This document shows positions 18,178 through 27,395 of a stretch of 64,000 nt of DNA, piece after piece. A program made the position numbers and the translations under genes. Position 1 is the stretch's first letter, and each line of letters begins with the position of its first letter. This DNA is from Pseudokineococcus marinus (GTDB lineage Bacteria > Actinomycetota > Actinomycetes > Actinomycetales > Quadrisphaeraceae), in assembly GCF_037482405.1 (NCBI RefSeq), contig NZ_JBBHZZ010000002.1:664373-728372 (forward strand), written 5' to 3'. The notes under the pieces are model-generated. The model had not been told where the DNA came from, searched no databases, and worked only from the letters and a program-made list of their open reading frames with translations.

Positions 18178-20468
18178 TCAGTACGGCGGCTCACCGTCCC
18201 CCCACGAGTCGTGCTGGTGGGCCGGCGCCTCGTCCACCTCGCTCGCGGCCGTGCTCGGGCTCGAGGTGGCTGCCGCCGCGCTCCCGCGACCGCTGGGAGA
18301 CCGTCCTCCGTCACCACCGTGACGCCGGCGCAGCTCCTGCTGCTGCCGTGCGCGCTCGGCGTGCACCCGGTCCAGGTCGTGGGCGGCGGAGTCGCGGTGG
18401 GGGTAGCGCGCGGGGCCCAGGAGCCGCTCCTCGAGGGCGGCGGCGGCCGCGTCGAGGGCGTCCGTCTTCGCGCGGACACCATCGGCGGCAGGCGGTGCGG
18501 GGCGCGGCAGCAGCGGGTGGGCGGGCACCTGGACGACCTGTCCGAGCGGGGTGGTCCAGGTCAGGCCGGGGTCGCGGGCGTCGTCGGTCATGGGCACGGC
18601 GGTCCATCCGTGGTGGTGCTTGGCGAGGTGGTGACGGCGGCAGAGGACGTCGAGGTTGCACGGGCACGTCGGCCCGCCGGTGGCGTGGGAGACGCGGTGG
18701 TCGAGGTCGCAGCGGGTCGCGGGCATCCGGCAGCCGGGGGCCTGGCAGCGGGGTGAGCGGGTGCGCACCCAACGGGCGCAGCCCTCGGTCGGCGCGTACG
18801 GGCCGGGCCCGCCGGTGAGGGCGGCGTAGGAGCAGCCGGGGCGTCGGGCGGCGCGGCGCAGCGAGGCGTGCGGTGAGGTCGGTGAGGGGCCCGTCACCGG
18901 CCCCGGCGGAGACAGCGGCGGCGCTGCGGCTGCGGCAGTCATGTCAGGTGCCGGGGATGTCGTTGGCGACGGCGTGAGGTCGTCGGGGGTGTCGACGCGC
19001 ACGGTGATCGCCGCTCTGGGGCCGCGTCGGGCGGGTGCGGTCCGCGGGCGCCCCCGCGGTGGGTCGGGCGGCGCTGTCGTCGAACACCCCGCCGTCGTGG
19101 TGGCGGCGGTGGTGGTGGGGTCGAGGGTGAGGAGGTGGCCGTCGAGGCCGACGAGGTGGCCGGTGAGCGGTGCGGTCAGGGCGCGGCGGAAGCGGTGCCC
19201 GGCGGCGAGCAGCTCGGCGACAGCCATGGCCGGGACGGGTCCGAGGGTGGGGTGCTGGGCGGGGTCGTCGTCCAGGCCGAGGAGGCTGGACAGGGCCACG
19301 ATGACCTGCGGGCCGTGCGGGCTGCGCGCCCGCGCTACACCCGTCGTCGCGGCCGGAGCCGTCCCCGCACTGGCGTTCACGTCCGCGCGGGCGGCAGCAC
19401 CGGCGTGAGCGCCGGTGGGCAGGTCGGTGGTGGTGGCGAGGTCGACGAGGGCGTCGAAGCGGCGGGCGTCGATGCCCCGCCGGTCCGCAACCCCGTCCCA
19501 CGGTCGCTCAGGGCGAGGGGGTCCCGGCCCGCGGCGGTGGCGGCGTGCGGGTCGACCCGCCCGTGCTCCCCGGCCCGGGCCCGGGCCTGGGTCGTCAGCC
19601 GCTCGAAGACGCAGGCCAGGTCCAGCACCGGACCCGTCGCGACCAGCTGCGCCATCCCGTCCTCGACCGGGAACAGGCGCACCCCGCGGGCGCACGTCGC
19701 CCGCCGCACCCGCCGGCGCACCGCCTCAGGGTCGGTCGTGGCGACCAGGTGCCGCACCCGCGCCCGCAGCGCCGGGACCGTCAACGGGCCCAGGTCGCCG
19801 GCCAGGGCCGCATCCACCGCCGCCGCGTGAGGAGCCGAGAGGGCGACGATCTCGTCGGCGACCAGCCGGGAGCGCTGCGGGTCGATCCGCCCCGCCTCCA
19901 ACGCGGCCAACGTCACCGGCAGCCGCGTCGTCACCGCCAGGGCCTCGGCGACCACCTCCTGCGCCCGCCGCAGCGGCACCACCAGCGCGACCGCCAGCTC
20001 CGCCGCCGCGGCCTCGAACGCCACACCCGCATCCCGCCCCGACCCCGCCCCCGGACTGGAGGTCTCCGCCAGCGTCACCACACCGACCGCACCTGGCCGC
20101 CCGGCGCCGTCACCAGCGTCAGCCAGCGGCGCCGCCGGCCCACCCGACGCGCCCAGCTCGTCCACCAGCGCGGCGACCTGCCGCAGCAGCCCCGCCCACG
20201 CCCTCGACCGCGCCACCTCCAGCGCGACGACCGCCTGGACCCGACCCAGCGCCCCCGCGCGCACCGCGGAACGGACCCGACCGGTCTCGCGCACGAGCTC
20301 GTCGGCCGGGCCGTGGTCTGCGGCGGGAGCGACCGCGCTGTCGGAGGCACCCGCGGCAGCCCCGGTCACGTCAGGGGAGCCCGCACCCCGACCGGCGTGC
20401 GGCGAGGCGGACGGCAGGACGACGTCGTCCCCCCCGGCCCCGCTCACGCCCGTCTCGAACACGTGCAC
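18178..20468 (-). pseudogene. DUF222 / HNH endonuclease (13E12 family), frameshifted
   Basis: Two adjoining frames make one protein of about 763 residues. The first frame (GTG at 20468, VHVFETGVSG) carries the DUF222 helical domain, including AGRIDPQRSRLVADEIV. The second carries the HNH domain with CQAPGCRMPATRCDLDHRVS, then CNLDVLCRRHHLAKHHHGW. The frame changes near 19495-19510, where ALSDR should continue as PWDGVADRRGIDARRFDAL; one base appears to be missing. This may be a real mutation or an error in a short C/G run. Family members are multi-copy in actinobacteria and of unclear function. Confidence 0.82.
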
Positions 20469-20657
20469 GACGCTACGGGTGGGGTCCACTAGCGCCTCGA
20501 ACGGCGCCGCGGTCTGTGGACGACGCCCTACTCCGCCGACCTGTGCGCAGCCGCCGGACACGCCCGACGACCGGCGCTCCCCCGACGACCGGCGCACCCC
20601 GACCTCACGACCGGACCCGCCCCTGAGCCCCGGAGGCGGCCCTCGGTCCGTACTGAG

Positions 20658-20675
20658 CCCGGGCCGTCGCCCGGG
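20658..20675 (-). terminator. Hairpin after the M6 protease gene
   Basis: CCCGGGC (20658-20664), loop CGTC, GCCCGGG (20669-20675), starting 8 nt after the protease stop codon on the minus strand. The remaining gap to the HNH gene start holds its promoter and nothing else seen. Confidence 0.6.
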
Positions 20676-20683
20676 CGGAGGGG

Positions 20684-23050
20684 TCAGCTCACGCGGACCC
20701 GCATGGACGTGCCGTCCTCGGAGACGACGCGCATCTTCACGCCGACCGCGGGGAGCTTCACGCCCTGGGCCGGGAACTCCTCGAAGAAGAACTTCTTCGT
20801 GTCGTCGAAGACCCGCGCCGGCTTCTGCCCGCGGATGTAGCTGGGCTGGCCGTCGACGTGGAGCGTGAACGAGTCCACCGGCTGCGTCCCGAAGGGCGCG
20901 TCGTAGGACTGGATCCGCGTCCGCCAGGGCTGGCCCTGGAGGTTGTAGATCGGCCGCGGGTGCGCGTCGACGATGAGGTTGCGCCCCTCGCCGAAGTGGT
21001 CGCTCACGTTGTTGTCCGCCATGGACGTGTCCCAGTAGGTGACGAGGAGCCCCTCCTGGTACGGGAAGTGCTCGACGAAGTCCGGCAGCGCGCTCCCGAA
21101 GCCGAAGTTGTACGGCCCCGTCCGCAGGTACTGGTCGTAGCTCACGTAGCTGCGGTGACCAGCGATGTAGTAGTTGTCGTAGCCCTTCGTCTGGCTCGCC
21201 CCCACCGCCGTGAAGCCGTCCAGCGCCAGCACCGACGGGACGCTCTCGGCGCCGTTGCTGAACACGGTGCGGCCGTTCGCCGTGATGGCGATGTCGTCGG
21301 CGAAGAAGCCGGCCTCGGTGTACCCGCCGTCCGTGCGGTAGAGCATGCGCAGCTGCACCCGCTGGCCCGCGTAGGCGTCGAGCGGCACGACGACGTCGCC
21401 CCACTCGGGGTGCATGCCCGAGAGCGACGGGGCGCCCGAGCTGTCCGTGTCGAAGGCGGTGCCGTCGACCGTGCCCTGCAGGGACGTCCAGTTCTTCCCG
21501 CCGTCGGTCGACGCCTGGAAGTACAGGTAGTCGTAGTCGGCCTCGATGCCCCAGCGGGCCTTCAGCGTCGCCTGCGCGGTGGTGGCCCTCCGCAGGTCCG
21601 CCGTCGCCGTCATCGTGCTGCTGAGGTTGTCGGCGCGGCCGGACCACCACTGCTTCTCGCCCGCGAAGGGGGCGCCGAACTCCGTCGTCACCTGCTTGTC
21701 CGGGAGCACCGAGACGATGGCCTGGGCCTTCGCGGTGTTGTACTCCTGCGGGCCGAGGTCGATGGTGCGCTTCCGGCCCGCGGGGACGACCTCGTAGTCG
21801 AGCCAGCCGAGCTGGAGCTTCTCCCAGGCGCCGAGGTCGCCGGCGCGGGAGCCGAGGGGCTCGCCCTCCGCGCCGAGGCGGCTCTGCGCCATGAGCGACC
21901 AGTACTCGACGTTGTTGCTCGCCTTGCCGGTCGTGTCGTAGTCGTCCGGGAGCCCGAGGTCGTGCGCGAACTCGTGGGCGAAGACGGAGTAGCCGCCGTT
22001 CTCCGGCTGGACGGTGTAGTCGCCCACCCAGATGCCGGTGTCGCCGATCTGGGTGCCGCCGAGCTTGTTGGTCTCCGGGCCCGTCGCGCCCTGGTCGGTG
22101 CCGAAGGCGTACCAGCGGTGCGCCCAGATGGCGTCCTCGCCGTACGTCGGGTCGCCGTCGGACTCGTCGCCGCCCGCGTGGACGATCTGGAAGTGGTCGA
22201 TGTAGCCGTCGGGCTCGTTGAAGTCGCCGTCGCCGTCGTAGTCGTAGCGGTCCTGCTGGTCGAACTCGGCCAGCTCGGCGGCGATGTCCTCGTCGCTCAT
22301 GCCCGCGGCCTCGCGCTCGGCCACCCACTGGTCGACGGCGTCGCGGACGAGGTACCAGGCGCCGGCGTCCGTGCGGCCGTAGCGCGCCTCGTTGTAGGGC
22401 ACCTGGACCCAGTCGGAGACCTCGCCGTCGACGCTGTAGCGACCGGAGGACTGGGCCTCGTAGTAGCTCTTGAGCGTCGCGTCGCCGTCGCCGAAGTACA
22501 GGTCCTGGTAGTGCTGCTGGTCGTAGTCAGGCTGCCAGACCGTCGTGTTGTCGACGGAGCGGTCGGGCTCGGGGATCTGGTTGTGGCGGGGCCCGTCGAA
22601 GCGGGTCGGCCCGGGGGTGTCCGGGTCCGAGTCCACGTCGGGGAAGTCCGGGTGACGCTGGTCGCCGAACTCCGCCAGGATGACGAAGATCTTGTCGGTG
22701 CTCTCCCGCGAGAGCTCGACGTACTGGTCCTGCGTGGCGTTGGGGCCGCCCTCGGCCTTCGCCGGCGCGGCGCCCTCCGGCGCCGCCTCAGCGCCGACCT
22801 TGACGACGGTGCTGCCGTCGATGACCTCCGGCTGCAGCTCGCCGTCGAGCACGCCGGTGAGGGCCGCCTCGCGCAGGGCGCGGCGCTTGTCCTCGAGGGG
22901 GTTGGGGAGGTCGTCGACGAAGGGCGCCGCCTGCGGCGCCTCGGTCGTGGCCGTCCCGGAGGGTGGGGCCGCGGCGGCGGGGGCGGTGGCCGCGTAGACC
23001 AGGCCGCCTCCCAGGGCCACGCTGACCAGCCCGCACGTCAGCTTGCGCAT
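20684..23050 (-). CDS. Secreted M6 family metalloprotease (immune inhibitor A-like)
   Basis: 788-residue zinc protease with an N-terminal signal peptide (KLTCGLVSVALGGGLVYA, then an Ala-rich cleavage region). The catalytic HExxHxxGxxD motif is HEFAHDLGLPDDYD at about residues 358-371, and DYDGDGDFNEPDGYIDHF looks like a calcium-binding loop. After the catalytic domain come a MAM/jelly-roll-like region (ADYDYLYFQASTDGGKNW) and a C-terminal beta domain. The ATG at 23050 has GAGGAGAC about 8 nt upstream. Alone in its operon; it ends in a hairpin. Likely an exported peptidase used in nutrition or competition. Confidence 0.93.
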   Translation of the reverse strand: MRKLTCGLVSVALGGGLVYAATAPAAAAPPSGTATTEAPQAAPFVDDLPNPLEDKRRALREAALTGVLDGELQPEVIDGSTVVKVGAEAAPEGAAPAKAEGGPNATQDQYVELSRESTDKIFVILAEFGDQRHPDFPDVDSDPDTPGPTRFDGPRHNQIPEPDRSVDNTTVWQPDYDQQHYQDLYFGDGDATLKSYYEAQSSGRYSVDGEVSDWVQVPYNEARYGRTDAGAWYLVRDAVDQWVAEREAAGMSDEDIAAELAEFDQQDRYDYDGDGDFNEPDGYIDHFQIVHAGGDESDGDPTYGEDAIWAHRWYAFGTDQGATGPETNKLGGTQIGDTGIWVGDYTVQPENGGYSVFAHEFAHDLGLPDDYDTTGKASNNVEYWSLMAQSRLGAEGEPLGSRAGDLGAWEKLQLGWLDYEVVPAGRKRTIDLGPQEYNTAKAQAIVSVLPDKQVTTEFGAPFAGEKQWWSGRADNLSSTMTATADLRRATTAQATLKARWGIEADYDYLYFQASTDGGKNWTSLQGTVDGTAFDTDSSGAPSLSGMHPEWGDVVVPLDAYAGQRVQLRMLYRTDGGYTEAGFFADDIAITANGRTVFSNGAESVPSVLALDGFTAVGASQTKGYDNYYIAGHRSYVSYDQYLRTGPYNFGFGSALPDFVEHFPYQEGLLVTYWDTSMADNNVSDHFGEGRNLIVDAHPRPIYNLQGQPWRTRIQSYDAPFGTQPVDSFTLHVDGQPSYIRGQKPARVFDDTKKFFFEEFPAQGVKLPAVGVKMRVVSEDGTSMRVRVS

Positions 23051-23106
23051 CTGTCTCCTCGGTGAGTACCTGCGCGGAGGTCCTCCGCGCCGCGAGGGAC
23101 AGTAGG

Positions 23107-23120
23107 CGCAGTTGCGCCGT
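23107..23120. promoter_or_regulatory. 14-bp palindrome upstream of the M6 protease
   Basis: GGCGCAGTTGCGCC has arms GGCGCA/TGCGCC with a 2-nt centre and lies about 60 nt before the protease ATG, in a 190-nt region that must hold its promoter. It is a possible operator; nothing links it to a named regulator. Confidence 0.4.
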
Positions 23121-23241
23121 TCGGGTAGGTGTCCGGGCGAACTACTTGACTCGACCCGGGACCGTCCGAGGGCACCGCTCGTCGCAGCGCGGTCTCCCCA
23201 CCCGGGGGGACGTCGGAGGCGCGGCGGGACGGCGAGGCGCC

Positions 23242-24432
23242 TCAGCCCAGCTTGACGAGGCCCTTGCGCAGCTGGCGCACGGCCTGGGCGATGCGCTGCT
23301 CGTTCTCGATGAGGGCGAAGCGCACGTAGTCGTCGCCCTCGGGCCCGAAGCCGACACCGGGCGACACCGCGACGTCGCACTCGGTGATGATGTGCTTGGC
23401 GAACTCGATGGACTTCATCTCCGCGTACGGCTCCGGGATCTTCGCCCAGGCGAACATCGTCCCCTTCGGCGCCGGCAGGGGCCATCCCGCCCGGTTGACG
23501 CCCTCGACGAGGGCGTCGCGCCGCGACTGGTACACCGCGTTCACCTCGAGCGGGTAGTCGCTCGCCTCGTTGAGCGTGACCGTGGCGGCGATCTGGATGG
23601 GCTGGAAGGTGCCGTAGTCGAGGTAGCTCTTGAGCTTCGCCAGGGCGCCGACGACCTCCTTGTTGCCCACGAGGAAGGCCACGCGCCAGCCGGCCATGGA
23701 GAAGGACTTCGTCATCGAGTACAGCTCGACGGCGCACTCGGTGGCGCCCTCGCACTGCAGGATCGACGGCGGCATCCAGCCGTCGAAGGCGGTGTCGGAG
23801 TAGGCGAAGTCGTGCACGAGGACGACGTCGCGCTCCCGCGCCCAGTCGACGAGCCGCTGCAGGTCGGGCAGCTCGATGGTCGCCGTCGTCGGGTTGTGCG
23901 GGAAGGACAGGACGACCACGCGCGGCTTGGGCCAGCCCAGCTCCCACGCCTCCATGACGTTGTCGACGTACGCGGCGCCGCTCGGCCCGTCCGGCCCGTT
24001 GAGGGAGACCTGCCGGGCGTCGGCGCCGGCGAAGTAGGGGCCCCAGATGTGGATGGGGTAGCTGGGCGAGGGCACGAGGGCCGCGTCGCCCGCCTGCAGC
24101 AGCACCCACATGAGGTGGCTGAAGCCCTCCTTGGCGCCGATGGTGCTGATGACCTCGGTCTCCGGGTCCAGGGTCACGGAGAAGCGGCGCTGGTACAGGT
24201 CGGCCACCGCCTGGCGCAGCTTCGGCAGGCCGCGCGAGGAGGAGTAGCGGTGGTTGCGGGTGTTGTGCGCCGCCTCCGACAGCTTCTCCACGGTGAGCTC
24301 CGGGGAGGGGATGTCCGGGTTGCCGAACCCGAGGTCCACCACGTCGCGTCCGGCTCGGCGGGCCTCGATCTTCAGCGAGTCGATGATCGTGAAGACGTAC
24401 GGCGGCAGGCCCGGAATGCGGCGGAACTCCAT
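23242..24432 (-). CDS. Class I/II PLP aminotransferase (AlaC-like)
   Basis: 396-residue fold-type I aminotransferase. FRRIPGLPPYVFTIIDSLK and DLGFGNPDIPSPE at the N-terminus, and NHRYSSSRGLPKLRQAVA, resemble the AlaC glutamate-pyruvate aminotransferase group. The substrate Asp region is HDFAYSDTAFDG, the PLP lysine is in YSMTKSFSMAGWRVAF, and the carboxylate-binding Arg in DDYVRFALIENEQR. Reaction: amino-group transfer between glutamate and pyruvate or another oxo acid. LL-diaminopimelate aminotransferase is a related alternative. The ATG at 24432 gives full length. Confidence 0.9.
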   Translation of the reverse strand: MEFRRIPGLPPYVFTIIDSLKIEARRAGRDVVDLGFGNPDIPSPELTVEKLSEAAHNTRNHRYSSSRGLPKLRQAVADLYQRRFSVTLDPETEVISTIGAKEGFSHLMWVLLQAGDAALVPSPSYPIHIWGPYFAGADARQVSLNGPDGPSGAAYVDNVMEAWELGWPKPRVVVLSFPHNPTTATIELPDLQRLVDWARERDVVLVHDFAYSDTAFDGWMPPSILQCEGATECAVELYSMTKSFSMAGWRVAFLVGNKEVVGALAKLKSYLDYGTFQPIQIAATVTLNEASDYPLEVNAVYQSRRDALVEGVNRAGWPLPAPKGTMFAWAKIPEPYAEMKSIEFAKHIITECDVAVSPGVGFGPEGDDYVRFALIENEQRIAQAVRQLRKGLVKLG

Positions 24433-24501
24433 GTCGGGAGGGTAGACCTGCCTCCCGCGCCGGCGCGGGAGGGCTCGCCCCCCGGACACGGTCGTGGTGG
24501 C

Positions 24502-24599
24502 GCGCACAGCGACCTGCACATCACGGCTCGACGCCGGGCGTCGGACCTCTGACCTGCGACGACTCGCTGTCGCCGGTCGATCTGCAGGTCGCTGTGCGC
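24502..24599. terminator. Palindromic element A (long hairpin after rsmI)
   Basis: Perfect 17-nt arms, GCGCACAGCGACCTGCA (24502-24518) and its complement (24583-24599), enclose a 64-nt loop. The loop holds an inner hairpin CGACGC-3-GCGTCG and the block CTGACCTGCGACGAC. It ends 5 nt before the rsmI stop on the minus strand. The same arms, loop length and loop block recur at 62979-63080. Likely a terminator with an unusually conserved structure. Confidence 0.75.
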
Positions 24600-24604
24600 G
24601 GCCC

Positions 24605-25597
24605 TCAGCCCTTGCGGGCCGCCACCGCCGCGTCGTAGAGGTCGCGGCTCGTCGCGCCGTGCTCGGCCGCGACGGCGCGGGCGGCGTCCTTGAGCCGCTC
24701 CCCCGCCTCCGTGCGCGCGAGCACGAGCGCCAGCAGCTCCTCCGGACCGGGCCGGGACGGACGGGCGCCCGCGACGACGAGGGTGATCTCCCCGAGGAGC
24801 GTCCGGTCCGACCAGGCGAGCAGCCCGTCGAGGTCGTCGCGCACGACCTCCTCGTACGTCTTCGTCAGCTCCCGGCAGACGGCCGCCCGGCGGTCGCCGC
24901 CGAGCACCTCGGCCATGACGGCGAGGGACGCCGCGAGCCGGTGCGGGGACTCGAAGAAGACCATCGTGCGGCGCTCGTCCGCGAGCTCGCCGAGGACGCG
25001 GCGCCGGTCGCCGTCGCGGCGTGGGAGGAACCCCTCGAAGGTGAAGCGGTCCGTCGGCAGGCCCGAGACGGCCAGCGCGGCGAGGACGGCGGACGGCCCC
25101 GGCACGGCGCTGACCGGCAGGTCCGCGGCGACCATCGCCTGCACCATCCGGAACCCGGGGTCGGAGACCGACGGCATGCCCGCGTCGCTCACGAGCACGG
25201 CGGTGCCGCCGGCGCGGACGACGGCGACGACCTCCTCGGCGCGCGCGGCCTCGTTGTGCTCGTGGCAGGACACGACGCGACCGCGCGGCTCGACGTCGAG
25301 GGCCCGCAGCAGGCGGCGCAGGCGCCGGGTGTCCTCCGCGGCCACGAGGTCGGCGGTGGCGAGCGCGTGCGCCAGGCGCGGCGGGGCGTCGCGCGCGTCG
25401 CCGATGGGGGTGGCCGCCAGCAGCAGCCGCCCGCCCGCGCGGGGTGCGACGGGCTCCAGACCCGGCGCCGCGTCGTCCTCCCCCGTGCCACTCTCGTCCG
25501 CGTCGTCCGACGCCTCGCCGGCCAGCCCGTCGCCGTCCAGCACGTCGTCGACCGGTCCGCCTTCGTCCTCCGGCTCGGGGTGCTCGCGCTGGCTCAC
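24605..25597 (-). CDS. rsmI: 16S rRNA 2'-O-ribose methyltransferase RsmI
   Basis: 330-residue tetrapyrrole-methylase-fold enzyme that methylates C1402 of 16S rRNA. Visible are LLLAATPIGDARDAPPRLAH, AAEDTRRLRRLL, the nucleotide-binding LVSDAGMPSVSDPGF, AVPGPSAVLAALAVSG, and FFESPHRLAASLAVM with VCRELTKTYEEVVR. The GTG at 25597 gives an acidic, low-complexity extension of about 50 residues before the core, longer than in E. coli. It is divergent from the O-mannosyltransferase gene, the conserved actinobacterial rsmI/pmt pair. Confidence 0.94.
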   Translation of the reverse strand: MSQREHPEPEDEGGPVDDVLDGDGLAGEASDDADESGTGEDDAAPGLEPVAPRAGGRLLLAATPIGDARDAPPRLAHALATADLVAAEDTRRLRRLLRALDVEPRGRVVSCHEHNEAARAEEVVAVVRAGGTAVLVSDAGMPSVSDPGFRMVQAMVAADLPVSAVPGPSAVLAALAVSGLPTDRFTFEGFLPRRDGDRRRVLGELADERRTMVFFESPHRLAASLAVMAEVLGGDRRAAVCRELTKTYEEVVRDDLDGLLAWSDRTLLGEITLVVAGARPSRPGPEELLALVLARTEAGERLKDAARAVAAEHGATSRDLYDAAVAARKG

Positions 25598-25682
25598 CCG
25601 GCCGAGTCTCGCAGCCCCGCCGCGGGGCGGCGCCCGGCGGACGTCCGGGACGCCGTCGCACGCCCCGCCTAGCATCCCCCTC

Positions 25683-27311
25683 GTGACGACGACGCCGGAC
25701 GCGCCGCCCACCGGGACCTCCCCGGCGCGCCCCTCCGGCGCCGAGGCCCCGCCGCCGGCGTCAGCGCCGGACGACGCACCGTCCCTGCGCGAGCGGCTCG
25801 TCGGCCGCCCGCCCACCGACCGGCTCTGGGGCTGGGTGGGCCCCCTCGCCGTCACCGCGCTGGCCGCGGTCCTGCGGCTGTGGGACCTCGGCCGGCCCCA
25901 CCAGCTCGTCTTCGACGAGACGTACTACGTCAAGCAGGCCTACTCGCTGCTCGTGGCGGGCTACGAGCTGCGCTGGCCCGAGGGCGCCGACGAGGCCTTC
26001 GCCGCGGGCACGCCCTCGCCGCTCGACACCGCGGACTTCCCCGTCCACCCGCCCGTCGGCAAGTGGGTCCTCGCGCTCGGCCAGCTGCTGCTGGGCCAGG
26101 ACAGCTCCACGGGCTGGCGGCTCGGCGCCGCGCTCGCCGGCGTCGTCTCGGTGCTCCTCGTCGCCCGCATCGCGCGGCGCCTGCTCTCCTCCACCCTGCT
26201 CGGCACCGTCGCGGGCCTGCTGCTCGCCGTCGACGGCCAGCACCTCGTGCACTCGCGCACCGGGCTCCTCGACGGCGTCCTCACCCTGTGGGTGCTGGCC
26301 GCCTTCGGCGCCCTCCTGCTCGACCGGGACGCGAGCCGGGCCCGCCTGGCGCGCGCCGTCACCACCCGCGGTCCCACCGGCGCGCGCCTGGCCGGCCTCG
26401 GCCCGTGGCTGCTGGCGCGCCCGTGGCGCCTCGTGGCCGCCGTCTGCCTCGGGCTCGCCGTCGGCACGAAGTGGTCCGGGCTCTACGCCTTCGTCGCCCT
26501 CGGCCTCATGACGGTGCTGTGGGACGCGGGCGCCCGCCGCGCCGCCGGGGTGCGCCACTGGTTCGCCGCCGGGGTGCTCAAGGACGGCGTGCCCGCCGCC
26601 GCGGGGATGCTCGTCGTCGCGCTCGGGGTCTACCTCGCCTCGTGGGCCGGGTGGTTCGCCAGCACCGGGGCCCACCTGCGCCAGTACGCCGCCGAGCGGC
26701 CGGACCACCTGCCGTGGCTGCCGGACGCCCTCGCGTCGCTGTGGCGCTACCACCAGGAGATGTACGGCTTCCACGTCGGCCTCTCGAGCCCGCACCCCTA
26801 CCAGGCGAGCCCGGAGTCCTGGCTCGTCCAGGGCCGCCCGACGTCCTTCTTCTACGAGGCGCCCACCCTCGGCGTCGACGGCTGCGCGGTGAGCGCGTGC
26901 TCGCGCGCCATCACGGCGCTCGGGAACCCGGTCGTCTGGTGGGGCGGGGCCCTGGCGGTCGTGGTCCTCGTCGGCGTGTGGGCCCTGCGGCGGGACTGGC
27001 GCGCCGGCGCCGTCCTCGCCCCCCTGGCCGGCCTCTACCTGCCGTGGTTCCTCTACCCCGAGCGCACCGTCTACACCTTCTACTCCGTCGCCTTCTCCCC
27101 CTACGTCGTCCTGGCGCTGGTGATGGTGCTCGGCATGGTGCTCGGGCGCCCCGACGCGGCGCCGCGACGGCGCCGGTGGGGCGCGGCGGTGGCGGGCGCC
27201 GTCGTCGTCGCCGCCGTGCTGGCCGCCGCCTTCTTCTGGCCCGTGTGGGCCGCGCAGGTCATCCCCACCGAGCACTGGCGCTGGCGGATGTGGTTCCCCA
27301 GCTGGATCTGA
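25683..27311 (+). CDS. pmt: Dolichyl-phosphate-mannose--protein mannosyltransferase (GT39)
   Basis: 542-residue multi-spanning membrane enzyme that transfers mannose from polyprenyl-phosphate-mannose to Ser/Thr of exported proteins. After a 35-residue disordered start comes the first membrane segment, then the extracytoplasmic catalytic acidic pair in LVFDETYYVKQAYSL. FPVHPPVGKWVLALG and DGQHLVHSRTGLLDGVLTLW are typical of the family, as is the conserved C-terminal LPWFLYPERTVYTFYSVAFS. A TAGCAT hexamer at 25670-25675 precedes the GTG by 7 nt, implying a leaderless transcript. Divergent from rsmI. Confidence 0.95.
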   Translation: MTTTPDAPPTGTSPARPSGAEAPPPASAPDDAPSLRERLVGRPPTDRLWGWVGPLAVTALAAVLRLWDLGRPHQLVFDETYYVKQAYSLLVAGYELRWPEGADEAFAAGTPSPLDTADFPVHPPVGKWVLALGQLLLGQDSSTGWRLGAALAGVVSVLLVARIARRLLSSTLLGTVAGLLLAVDGQHLVHSRTGLLDGVLTLWVLAAFGALLLDRDASRARLARAVTTRGPTGARLAGLGPWLLARPWRLVAAVCLGLAVGTKWSGLYAFVALGLMTVLWDAGARRAAGVRHWFAAGVLKDGVPAAAGMLVVALGVYLASWAGWFASTGAHLRQYAAERPDHLPWLPDALASLWRYHQEMYGFHVGLSSPHPYQASPESWLVQGRPTSFFYEAPTLGVDGCAVSACSRAITALGNPVVWWGGALAVVVLVGVWALRRDWRAGAVLAPLAGLYLPWFLYPERTVYTFYSVAFSPYVVLALVMVLGMVLGRPDAAPRRRRWGAAVAGAVVVAAVLAAAFFWPVWAAQVIPTEHWRWRMWFPSWI

Positions 27312-27339
27312 CGGCCCGCTGCCGCCGCGGTCGGCCCAG

Positions 27340-27395
27340 CCCCGGACCGTCAGCCCCGACCCGTCAGCCCCGGTCCGTCAGCCGTGGTCCGTCGG
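27340..27395. repeat. 14-bp tandem repeat, four copies, across an ABC ATPase stop codon
   Basis: CCCCGGACCGTCAG (27340-27353) is followed by three variants ending at 27395. The unit contains TCA, the stop codon of the minus-strand ATPase gene (27378-27380), so the gene end appears to have been copied in tandem. It lies between convergent genes. Confidence 0.85.

Noticed and set aside
13704..18482. A very long open frame antisense to tatD, metG and their neighbours
   Set aside because: In DNA of this GC content stop codons are rare in all frames. The translation is Arg/Pro/Ala-rich without domains, while the opposite strand gives complete known proteins.
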